This document shows, piece after piece, positions 46,501 to 55,514 of a DNA stretch of 64,000 bases. A program made the position numbers and the translations under genes. The DNA is from Cytospora piceicola (taxonomy: Eukaryota; Ascomycota; Sordariomycetes; Diaporthales; Cytosporaceae). Under the pieces are notes generated by a model. That model saw only the letters and a program-made list of their open reading frames with translations, searched no databases and had not been told where the DNA came from. How positions within the stretch are numbered: the stretch's first letter is position 1; each line of letters begins with the position of its first letter. Location: the NCBI GenBank assembly GCA_023375675.1, contig JALQBC010000004.1:1488001-1552000 (forward strand), in the 5' to 3' direction.

Positions 46501-46585
46501 TGATGAACATCTGCTTGTCCAGCTCGGTAGTAGCGCCCAGCATTTCGCAGAGGTTACTGACATCCTCTTCGCTTGGTACCGCCAT
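43529..46585 (-). CDS. UBA/UIM ubiquitin-binding protein with USP25/28-like layout
   Basis: Exons are 46213-46585, 44743-46077, 44299-44690 and 43529-44185 on the minus strand, 918 residues. All phases agree, and introns are 135, 52 and 113 nt with GTAAGT or GTACTG donors. Residues 1-45 resemble a UBA-type bundle (EEDVSNLCEMLGATTELDKQ, NNGDISKVADIWF). A ubiquitin-interacting motif follows at about 133-150 (YDDDLHRALLESASN, with the Ala-x3-Ser pattern). The middle region from about 195 resembles the start of a ubiquitin-specific protease fold (RHRLGPLLMINHDIPAARNF) but shows no GNTCY-type cysteine box. A long charged coiled-coil region (about 440-570) precedes a WWRISWV block (His-box-like position) and an acidic, Ser-rich tail with a basic PPKRHRSD patch. 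It probably binds ubiquitinated partners, and protease activity is doubtful. Fungal relatives are annotated as ubiquitin interaction motif proteins. Confidence 0.85.
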
Positions 46586-47780
46586 GGCTGCTTCGTCGTG
46601 CGCTTGTGTGGCGTCGTCAAGGGTCAGGTCTGCAGGCTCGATGGATGGCAGCTCAGAGGCTCTTCCATAGGGAACACTATGGGGTCGTGTTGTGGAAGTA
46701 CAGTTGGGTGCAGAATAGTCGACGTGAAGCTGTCAACTTTTGTTCTTTCCGACGGACTGACACCCTTTCTGACCCGGGGGGGGGGGGCGGTTTGTAACTA
46801 TGGCCTTTCTTCCCTCCTGTCAGTTGCCCGTTTGTCCTGGCCAATCCTCGAATCCTCCGGATATACTGTACCCTGATGGCCCGGATAGATACTTGTATTG
46901 GGTATATCAAAGCCACAATACTCCGTCCGTACTGTGAGTCAACGTAGGGGCTGATAGCAATGTGTGGTAGGTAGGTAGCTTTGAATGTCCCCGCTGCATG
47001 TGCGAAGCTACTTGGGTACAAAGGTAAGGCTGAGGCCGGTTTGACAGTGGCTACGCTACGTAAGAGCCCATGGCCAGACCTCTGGACCTGACCAAAGCCA
47101 GCAACTCCCCACTAGAACCCAGGAATGCCCCTGTAAATCTCACATGTCTGCTGCCAGACGGGAAACCATCCATCTTCAAATGGTAGATTTTCCCAAGGTT
47201 CTTTGCCTCCTCATTCATGCTCCAAACAAATTATCACGACACTCGGGACACGAGAATGTGTACTGGAAATTGTCCATTGTTTCTAGTGTATGCTTATGTT
47301 CAATACTGTTCCGGCCTCTGCAAACAGCACCTTGCCATGGTTTGCAAAGGGAAACCCCAAAATTACCAGTGTTTCCGGCTTCTCACACTCTATGTGCAAG
47401 TCCCCTAGGAAAGCTTAACGCCTTGATGCAGCCTTATCTCCCTATGTGACGCCCTTCCAAGTCCGTGGCGAAACTGAGAAGGGTGGATAGCCTGCCAATC
47501 TTAGCTTCAACCCAGTAGGCTACTCAAGCCATTGGGGTGCTGATGACCAGCGAACCTGTATATACAGGATAACAGACCATCCCTTTCAATTTCATGCCAT
47601 TCCGGAACGCCTGCCAACCGTCGTAAATCTCGCGCTATGCAAATGAGTTGGGGGACCGTGTCGAGTGGGGGCTTAACCCGTGATATGGTCCCCCTCTTGT
47701 TCTTCTGGTGGGCGTATGTTCAGAAGAAACCAAACTTTTGTGGTGGGTAAAATGATGTGACATGTGGTCATTGTAGCCAC
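46586..47780. other. Intergenic between two minus-strand genes
   Basis: Promoter of the UIM gene and 3' flank of CDC34. A poly-G run lies at 46780-46791. No gene recognised. Confidence 0.6.
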
Positions 47781-48597
47781 CTACAGCTCCTCTTCCTCCT
47801 CGTCCTCGGCATCCTCCATGTCATCATCGTCATCAGAGTCGCTTCCGAGGAAATCCAGTTCGTCTTCGCTCTCGTTCAGCCAGTCGTCATCAATGTCCTT
47901 CTTTGGAGGGGCCTCTGCCTCGAAGCTGGCAGGCACCACAAAGCCCTCGGGGACATCTTTCTTGGAGTCAACCACAGTCTTGTGGGCCTTCTCGTTATAT
48001 GCCTTCCGGTTATCTCGGTACATAACACCCGCATCGACGTTGGCCGGGGAGTTAATCTCGGGATCGTCGAGGAGGAGAAGGATGGATCGCAAGACTGATT
48101 CGGCACCCTGCAGCGGGGACCAACGCTCGGTGGCATCTTCACCGGACATTAGGTCCTCGCCCGCCTTGTGGAGGATGGAGATGCAGAGCTGGCCATCAGG
48201 GTAGATGTTGGGATGGAAGATAGGCCTTAGGAAACGGAACTTCGGAGGAGCGTATGGGTAGTCGTGGGGGAAGGTCATCTCTGCCTATAGTGCAATCGTT
48301 AGCTGAACACCCGGATGATGATAAGAAGGCAAGGGACCGGAATCGAAGAGACTCCACCTACTCTGAAGTAGCCGCCGTTAAAGGCACTGTCAGGGTTGAC
48401 CACCATCACGGCAAGATGCCAGCGAAAGAGGTTCTCGTCATCGACCTGTGGGTGCCCTGTGGTCAGCTGGGCATCATGCGAGTCAAGGACAGCCTTTTGC
48501 TTACATCGACTCGAACCCACTTCTCCTTTTGCACTTGCTTCAGATCGCCCATGATCCGGTGCTTTGCAGCAGCGGGAGATGCCTTGTCTGGAGACAT
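47781..48597 (-). CDS. CDC34: Ubiquitin-conjugating enzyme E2, Cdc34/UBE2R type
   Basis: Exons are 48505-48597, 48362-48445 and 47781-48284 on the minus strand, 226 residues. Introns are 59 and 77 nt. The UBC fold is complete: HRIMGDLKQVQKEKW helix, WHLAVMVVNPDSAFNGGYF, then MTFPHDYPYAPPKFRF, HPNIYPDGQLCISILH with the active-site Cys at about 93, and the acidic insert GEDLMSGEDATERW that marks the Cdc34 and UBE2G group. The C-terminal tail from about 190 is very acidic (DDDWLNESEDELDFLG and a D/E run), as in Cdc34, where it docks on the cullin-RING ligase SCF. Cdc34 builds Lys48 chains that drive cell-cycle inhibitors to the proteasome. The tail is shorter than in yeast. UBE2G-type enzymes lack such a tail, which favours Cdc34. 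Confidence 0.93.
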
Positions 48598-49995
48598 GTT
48601 TGCTTGTATTCGGTGCTTGGTTCGGTTGGTGCGGCAGATGAGAAGGACTGTCGGTCAAGTCAGAGGAGGGAAGCAGTTCGCAGGTGATGTCGAGAAGTCA
48701 CAGATTAGACGTGACCTGCGAAGGTTGAAGTAGGTATTCGGGCAGTCCGTGTCGAGGCAGTCGGGACAATTGGGGTAGTCGAGGTGGGTTTACTCGGGGC
48801 GACTCCTGATGAAAGAGGCAGGAGGAGGCAGGAGGCAGGAGGCAGGAGGCAGGAGGCAGGAGAGCGGATCGAGTCACAAGGAGTAGAACTTAGTCACAAG
48901 AGACGTGGGCAGCTGTGAAACAAATCAAGCGCTGCAGGCTTTTGTTCAATCCGTAGAACAAGTGAAAGGAAACCAGTAAAAATATCGACAGGTTTCTGAC
49001 TAGAAGAAGAGGTGGTTGGGAGAAGTGGCGGTTGGTTCAAAGGTGATGATGCTGTCAAGTCTCAGGGACTGACTAGATTTAAATCAGGGCAGGAAAGGGC
49101 CAGGCCGCGCTGAAAGGTCGGACCCCCAATCGGCCTAACCGCGATAACCCCCCGAATGGTGATAATAATAGCCTTTATGCAACCCAGTACTGGTAGAGTA
49201 TTGCCCAACAATGGCTAGCAGATCTATTGTATTCTACTGATACTGTGTATACTTGTTTGTCAGAGGTGTCATCAATGTTGAGGGCTGAAACGAAGTGCCT
49301 GAGTGCCTGTGATTTGAAATGATCACATCATATGTCGATGTTTTACTGATGATTGTCCGTACTAATGTCGGTACTGATCAAGCAGTGACGTGCAAGGATC
49401 TATATTGCCACTCAGAGTCAAAGAATACTAGATTTCCAAGCACTTCTGCATAAGAAACAATCTGACAATGCAGAAAGACTCCAAGTCAATTGCACCACTT
49501 ACTTTGCCTCGAAAGTCCTTTGTTCAAAGTAACCAATGAAGTTATGCACGTCTTCCTACGGTGTCATCCATACCGTACTCAAGCGAAGACCGGAGCCAGC
49601 TGATAAGATAAGACATCCATCACGTCGGTGTCGGTGCCGAGGTAAGCCGGGACCCGAGCCCATCCCACTTAAACAAGGCGCGTTATCCCAGTCTACCGAC
49701 CGTGACGCAAAGAGGAAGGCGCGGGCGGGTGCCTTTATCGTGAACTTTTGGAGTGGCATGAAACCTCAAATAAAGGCATCACCAGCTCGGAAGCTGCAAG
49801 TGGCTGACATACCGGATCAGCTTATTCGACACACTCTTTAGTGCTTATGGTGACCTTTGCCTACCAAAGCCACCTTTTCCTTGCTTTATATATACCAACA
49901 GCTATTTAAAATCTGACATCTCTCAGTGTCCTCTACTCCTCCTGTAATTACTGAATGCTTCTCCGATGTTTAAGCACTTCTCCGATGTTTGAGCA
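48598..49995. other. Divergent intergenic region (CDC34 / ligase)
   Basis: It contains a 7-bp tandem repeat at 48816-48862 and, just before the ligase start, a direct repeat of CTTCTCCGATGTTT (49953-49966 and 49977-49990). No supported gene; the frame 49536-49841 has no recognisable domain. Confidence 0.55.
48816..48862. repeat. Tandem repeat (GGAGGCA)n
   Basis: About six copies of the 7-bp unit in the CDC34 upstream region, one with a 3-bp insert. Confidence 0.9.
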
Positions 49996-52900
49996 ATGCC
50001 CTTCCCTTTTGGCAAGGTCTGCGATTTACTCCAAACACTCGAACATGACCTGAAGCGCAAACGGAACCAGAAAGGGGCTGAGCAGATAGTGAGAGCATGG
50101 TTTGCCAAACACCGACTTTTAATAGACCACGACGACACGGACAAATGCGCCTTACTCTCCACGTTGCTGCCGGAGAGAAGGACAGACCGGGTTTTTGACA
50201 CCAAGGAGAAGAAGCTCTGCAATATCTTCGCAAGAGTCCACGGCCTTGGACATACCAGGAAACAACGCCTTACTCGATATGAAACCCCCGGCTCTGGTGT
50301 TGACCTGGCAGAGTGTTTCGAAGAGATCCTGAAGGAGACGCCGAACTTGTCCGCGCGGGATGTTACCGTTGAGGACATCGACAGCATCTTGCATGAGCTG
50401 GCATCAGGCGTTGGCTTCAGCTCACCGGCAGTCCGATCGTCGAGGAGCACCCACCGGAGCACTCGAGAAGATAGAGAAGCCCTTGGCGATGTCTTCCTCA
50501 GCTTATCTGCAAGAGATGCGAAGTGGTTTACCCGCTTGGTCCTAAAGAGTTATCTCCCGGTCAAAATTCCCGAGCACCTAGTGTATGCGCAATGCCATAA
50601 GCTACTGCCTGCATTGCTGAAGATCCATGAAGGCTTCACTGTCGCCCTCCGACTCTTGAGGCAACAACCTCGGAATGGAGACCTGAATACAGCTCTCTTG
50701 CCTCGCCTTGTCAAGCCCCAGGTTGGAGTAAAAGTTGGCAGGCAGACTTGGGACAAAGGACGGAGCATCAAACACTGCCTTGAGATGGGCAGGGGCTTGA
50801 TGAGTGTGGAAAAGAAAATGGATGGAGAATATTGCCAAGTACACATCGATCTCTCTAAAGGCCCGGGATGCGTTCAGATTTTCTCAAAGAGCGGCAAGGA
50901 TAGTACGGCGGACAGGTACAAGCTACATGGTGCCATCAAGTCCTCACTCGGTATCGGAACAGCGTCGTGCGGTTTCAAACGCCAATGCATCCTCGAGGGT
51001 GAGATGGTGGTGTACAGCCACAAGGATGAACGCATTTTGGGGTTTGACAAAATACGAAAGCACGTAAGGAGATCCGGGAGATCCATCGGTACTGATGAAG
51101 ACAGTCAGGCTCATGATTACGAGCGCTTGATGATCGTCTATTTCGACGTTCTCCTGATAGACAACGATTCCCTCCTCAACGTCAGACACTCCGAGCGCTA
51201 CCGCCGCCTTTCAAAACTTGTTCACTGTCACAAGGGTGAGTCTGCATTGGTTGAGAGACAAATAGTCAACTTCTCTTCCCGGATTGCTGCCGAGGAACTC
51301 AAGGAAGCGTTTGCTTCATGCATTGTCAATCGAGAAGAAGGACTCGTGCTGAAACCCGATGAGCCATACTTCAGTTTCGGCAGTGCGAGGCGTGGATATG
51401 CTTCTCGCTGCGTCAAGTTGAAAAAGGGGTATATCAAGAACATGGGCGATGTCGGTGACTTTGCGGTTGTGGGTGCTCGGTACGACGCTACAACAGCCAA
51501 ATCGCTCAACCTGCCAGGGGCCAAGTACACTCATTTCTACCTGGGCTGTCTGACCAACAGTGAAGAGGTTCGGAGGTTCCCAGGCGTCACACCACAGTTT
51601 ACCGTCGTGAACGAGGTAGAAATCATTGCTGCCAAGCTCCAGTATTTTCAGCTGCACTGCTTCACAGATGCGGTCGCCTTTGAGGAAAACGACGCCTTCA
51701 CCCTGAGCATCCCACCCGGTGTACTGCAGGGTAAAAAGATTACAACTATCTTTAAAAAACCGGCTGTCTTTGAGATGACCTGCTTCTCGTTTCAGAAAGC
51801 GCCGAATACGAGGTTCTGGAGTCTACGATTCCCATATATATCAAAGATACACTGTGATAGAGAGTGGCAGCAATGTGTGAGCTTTGAGAGCCTTCAAATA
51901 ATGGCGGAGGAGGAGACGACGGCACCAGAGAAAGAAGACAGTCAGGAGTTGGTTCAATGGATCGAGGCCCTGGAACGGGCAGACCCTAAAATGAAGAAGA
52001 CAGCCGAAGATCAGAATTCTCAGTCCACGGAAACCACAAACTCTACAGTCAGCACTGCTGGGCCGTTTTCTCAACGTTTCCTAGACCTTCCCTCAGCCAC
52101 GCCTGCTCGCGCGACCAGTGTTGGAGCTGCTGGGTCCGGGCTCACGACGCCCCCCAAGTCATCTGCATTAGAGGCTCCAGGCTCTTCTCCGCAGCGTAAC
52201 ATGTCAGAGCAACCAATCTCTCGAAAACGGCGAAGAATACCATCACCCTCGTCACCTCGCCGTTCTAAAATCAGGAGAGACGGACTGGAGGTGATTGATC
52301 TTACCTCGTCACCGCCTTCAAGCAGCCACCGGGATCGTCAGCCCCTTGGGGACATTACCTTTGCACGATCATCCCAAGAAAACGTGCTTCAAACTCCTGT
52401 ACCATGCCTGCCCAGGGCAGAGACTTTCCACGAAACGCTGTACAAAACGCAATCAAGTCAACTGCCAACACATTTTTCAGTGTCGTCCTCGTTTCCCTCG
52501 CCTGCGCCTTCGTCAAGCCCGTCGAAAGCACCAACCGGATCGACGCATCGGTCTTCAGCGGCCACAAGGCCCAACAACTCAAGTATTTCGCTGGCACAGA
52601 CCAAACCGGCGTCATCATGTCGATATGCTGATGGAACTTGCGCGCTGGCCAAACACTCCGTGCTCCTTTCGCCGTGCCTAGCCAATATGCCCCTGCTCAC
52701 AGAGGACCTACTGCCCAGCCATGGTGTCGCCGCCGTGTTCACTGACGTTACCTCGTGGCTTGCTTCCCTTTCCCTCCATACCAGATCTTCAAGGAAGATG
52801 AAGACACTAATCCTCGTGGAGCGTCGTCGCCACGAAGCCACTGTTGCGTTCCTCCAACAACTGGAGGCTGACCCGAGGCGAAGACTGGACGGGCAGCCGG

Positions 52901-53052
52901 CGGTCGTTCTTGCTTACGACTGGCGACTCGTTGAGGCTATCACGGACGAAGAGACGAGGTACCGGAAGAGTGGTGGAGGTACGAGACAGAAGATTGGCAC
53001 TGGGGCACATAGAAGGGAAGTTTGGGATAGATACTACGTTGGATTGTGTTGA
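49996..53052 (+). CDS. ATP-dependent DNA ligase, ligase IV-like
   Basis: An intronless frame of 1018 residues. The N-terminal alpha-helical domain (about 1-240) follows the ligase IV plan, with LLSTLLPERRTDRVFDTKEK and VTVEDIDSILHELA. The nucleotidyl-transferase motifs are in order: I, KMDGEY with Lys274 as the AMP-linked residue; III, LEGEMVVY (333-340); IIIa, YFDVLLID (382-389); IV, EEGLVLKP (447-454); V, CVKLKKGY (472-479). An OB-fold region follows. Motif I normally reads KxDGxR, and here the Arg is Tyr. The rest (from about 660) is a Ser/Pro-rich linker with basic patches (RKRRRIPSP), likely nuclear localisation. A final segment (about 855-1018, LLSPCLANMPLLTEDLL...AVVLAYDWRLVEAI) could be a diverged BRCT unit. 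It may be a second fungal Lig4-like enzyme rather than the end-joining ligase itself. Substrate and partner are unknown. Confidence 0.9.
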   Translation: MPFPFGKVCDLLQTLEHDLKRKRNQKGAEQIVRAWFAKHRLLIDHDDTDKCALLSTLLPERRTDRVFDTKEKKLCNIFARVHGLGHTRKQRLTRYETPGSGVDLAECFEEILKETPNLSARDVTVEDIDSILHELASGVGFSSPAVRSSRSTHRSTREDREALGDVFLSLSARDAKWFTRLVLKSYLPVKIPEHLVYAQCHKLLPALLKIHEGFTVALRLLRQQPRNGDLNTALLPRLVKPQVGVKVGRQTWDKGRSIKHCLEMGRGLMSVEKKMDGEYCQVHIDLSKGPGCVQIFSKSGKDSTADRYKLHGAIKSSLGIGTASCGFKRQCILEGEMVVYSHKDERILGFDKIRKHVRRSGRSIGTDEDSQAHDYERLMIVYFDVLLIDNDSLLNVRHSERYRRLSKLVHCHKGESALVERQIVNFSSRIAAEELKEAFASCIVNREEGLVLKPDEPYFSFGSARRGYASRCVKLKKGYIKNMGDVGDFAVVGARYDATTAKSLNLPGAKYTHFYLGCLTNSEEVRRFPGVTPQFTVVNEVEIIAAKLQYFQLHCFTDAVAFEENDAFTLSIPPGVLQGKKITTIFKKPAVFEMTCFSFQKAPNTRFWSLRFPYISKIHCDREWQQCVSFESLQIMAEEETTAPEKEDSQELVQWIEALERADPKMKKTAEDQNSQSTETTNSTVSTAGPFSQRFLDLPSATPARATSVGAAGSGLTTPPKSSALEAPGSSPQRNMSEQPISRKRRRIPSPSSPRRSKIRRDGLEVIDLTSSPPSSSHRDRQPLGDITFARSSQENVLQTPVPCLPRAETFHETLYKTQSSQLPTHFSVSSSFPSPAPSSSPSKAPTGSTHRSSAATRPNNSSISLAQTKPASSCRYADGTCALAKHSVLLSPCLANMPLLTEDLLPSHGVAAVFTDVTSWLASLSLHTRSSRKMKTLILVERRRHEATVAFLQQLEADPRRRLDGQPAVVLAYDWRLVEAITDEETRYRKSGGGTRQKIGTGAHRREVWDRYYVGLC

Positions 53053-53287
53053 TTATTGGATGGCTCTGACGGCCTGCAAGTGCATGGATGGATGAACGGT
53101 GGAGATGGTTTCAGTACAGAAGTACTTGCATACATGAGGCGCACTGTGTTCGGTCGTTGTTATTCCTGGATTTGATACCCCATCGGGCCTGACGGAGAAA
53201 GCATAGCAGGAAGCAAGAATTACCGTGGCATTCGTACTGCTTGGCGCTGATTTATAATAACATTATCGGAGCTGGTATTTACCACGA
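53053..53287. other. Short gap between convergent genes
   Basis: About 235 bp shared by the 3' ends of the ligase (plus) and oxygenase (minus) genes. Nothing else seen. Confidence 0.7.
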
Positions 53288-54430
53288 CTATTGCTCATCC
53301 TTGTCGTACAACTGCAAATAACTCGCGCTCAACCTCATGTGCAAATGCTCATCCGCGGTGATGGCCTTCCTCTCCGCATCGGGATTCGCGCCCCTGACCC
53401 ATTCCCCACCGTCAGTCGGCTTATGATTCCTGACACGGTCACTAGGGACAGGCTCCAGCGTCGTGCTGCCCACCGGGTGACAGAAGAAGGCAATCGAGTA
53501 CCTCGGCTCCGCGTCACTCTCCCCGTTCACGAGCGCCCCCTTCGCCCCGGGGAAGACGACCCTGTGCACGGTCGACCGCAAGAGCCCGTTGGTCCAGTAG
53601 CTCAGCAAGTCCCCGATGTTGACCAGGATGGGGGGGCTGGGGTCGCCCTCGGTCCCGGGCGGGGACACGGGCACGGGGGCCCAGGAGCCGTCGGGCAGGC
53701 GGATCTCCAGGCCGGCCTGGCCCCTGAGCCGGAAGAGCAGGGTGATGCTGCCGTAGTCGGAGTGGGCGCCGGCGCGCACGTCCTCGGCCGGGTCGGCGGC
53801 GCCCGGGTCGAGGGACCGGAAGGGCGGGTAGTACAGGAAGCGGAGGATGTTGCCCGAGGGCCCGCCCTCGCGCAGGTGCCGGTCCCGGAAGAAGGCGGGC
53901 GGCTGCACCCCCAGGCCCATCCCGAGGAGGTGGTTGACCCGGAGGGAGAGGGCGTAGCAGAGGTCGAAGAAGTCGCTGTACTGGCGCTCGTTGTGGGCGA
54001 CGCTGCGAGGCAGGGGCTGCTGGGCCCTGCCGCCCTCGAAGGGGCCGAAGTTGAAGGCCTCCTTGAAGTCGCCGACGCGCTGGTTCTTGGGGTCTAGCGT
54101 CTCGTAGTTCATGCTGGACCACCCCCGGTTGTTCTTCTGGATGGTACATTGCTGCTTCTCCTCCACTGGTGCGGAGAAGAGTTCCTTTCCCTACAAGTGT
54201 TGTTTTGGGTGCTCAGTCTGCCGTATTGGTGTATCTAAGGGGTTGTTAGGACATCGTACCAGTCTGAAAGCATTCTCTACAGCATCGGCTGATATGTCGG
54301 CGCCGGTGTTCTTGATGTAGACGAAGCCATGCTCGACAGCAGCATCGACCAGCTCTTTGGCTACTTGGAGCTGCTCCTCTTGGCCGGTGGCTGAGATATC
54401 GATTATGGGTATCTTTGCAGCTGATGCCAT
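53288..54430 (-). CDS. 2-oxoglutarate/Fe(II)-dependent dioxygenase, IPNS-like
   Basis: Exons are 54260-54430 and 53288-54190 on the minus strand, 357 residues. The intron (69 nt) has a CCTAAC branch and a TTGTAG acceptor. The N-terminal DIOX_N region (IPIIDISATG, AAVEHGFVYIKNTG) is followed by FKEAFNFG. The catalytic barrel has the iron ligands in AHSDYGS (H200, D202) and STVHRVV (H266), and RYSIAFF supplies the RxS pair that binds 2-oxoglutarate (R287, S289). This is the isopenicillin-N-synthase-like superfamily, which hydroxylates or desaturates small molecules. The substrate cannot be predicted. There is no signal peptide. Exon 2 is very GC-rich. No other secondary-metabolism gene is adjacent, so a stand-alone or catabolic role is as likely as a cluster role. 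The start is the ATG at 54430, close before the conserved IPIID. Confidence 0.92.
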
Positions 54431-55514
54431 GGTGATAACACTGAGGAACTGACGAGATAGTGGTCGGAAGTTGACCGGGTAAGGTTTCAATATATATTCA
54501 GGTACTATTACTCAACTTAGATGCCGGTGTAGTGTGGGGGCAAATGCTGAGATAAAGCCGATTTACACGACAGCGAATTGGAAGGGTGTATTAGGTCAGG
54601 GGAAAGGTCTGATGCGGAACTGTTTGTTCCAGTATGGGCTTGAAAACCTTATTTCGAATTGAGCCTCCAAGTGCTAAACGTTACCACCGTTTGAACTACC
54701 TAGGAGGTGTTTACCTTGAATAGTCTGCTTGAGGATGAAGACCTCAGGTGGTTTTAGGTACCTGGGTACTTACTCGACAGCAGGAGTACTAGGTACGTAC
54801 TGGAGTACCTAAGTACCTAGGTAGGTACTTAGGTAGGTATCTAGGTACCTAGGCTGGTAGGTACCTAGGTAAGTAGGTGCGTAGGTAGGTAGGTAAGTAC
54901 GTGCTTACATAATCCAGGCGGAACCCACTTGGACCCCCGTTGTGGCCCGTGCTCCCATGCTCAGTGACGATCTAGCAGTTCTAGGCGTGTGCCGTGCCAT
55001 TCAATTTAGAGCATCTCGCGATTGCTTGGTGCTTGCAGCTGCCAGCTCGCGTTTCCAAAATGGAAGGGAACTTCAAAGTTCCTTGGAGCTTATTTCATCG
55101 CAATCGCCATCAGCCCTGGCCAAGCTGACCGTAGACCTAATTCCGTCCCTTCATTTATCCTCCACCAAAACCGGCCACAAACCACACCTTCTTTCCATCA
55201 TTCATCACCATCATCATCATCATAATTGAATCCCTGAGTTCCCTATTCTGTTGTGCCTTTGTCGCAATCCAAATCGGAAGCTCATTCTCGCCGTCTCGCA
55301 TCGCATCCTTCCGCCCTCGCGACACCAACCCGTCCATCCGCATCACGTCTCACCTCACCTGCGGCAACGGGATACAGCAGCACACAGCACACAGCCACGG
55401 CCACGCTGCGTGACTGACGACCGGCCAGCACACCATCAGGTTCATGCAGTGAATCACAACCAACCAACAATCACCCGAATTAGCGCCAAAAGGGCGCATC
55501 ATTCCTCCACGAAA
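54431..55514. other. Divergent promoter region with TACCTAGG repeats
   Basis: This lies between the oxygenase (minus) and IES1 (plus) genes. It contains the 150-bp GGTA/TACC repeat tract at 54755-54906. The sequence from 55130 to 55514 is a C/A-rich leader with CAT repeats at 55201-55223. Confidence 0.6.
54755..54906. repeat. TACCTAGG/GGTA repeat tract
   Basis: Over 150 bp built almost wholly from GGTA, TACC, CTAGG and AAGTA units, with many GGTACC and CCTAGG palindromes on both strands. It is the longest of several such tracts in the window. Confidence 0.85.
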
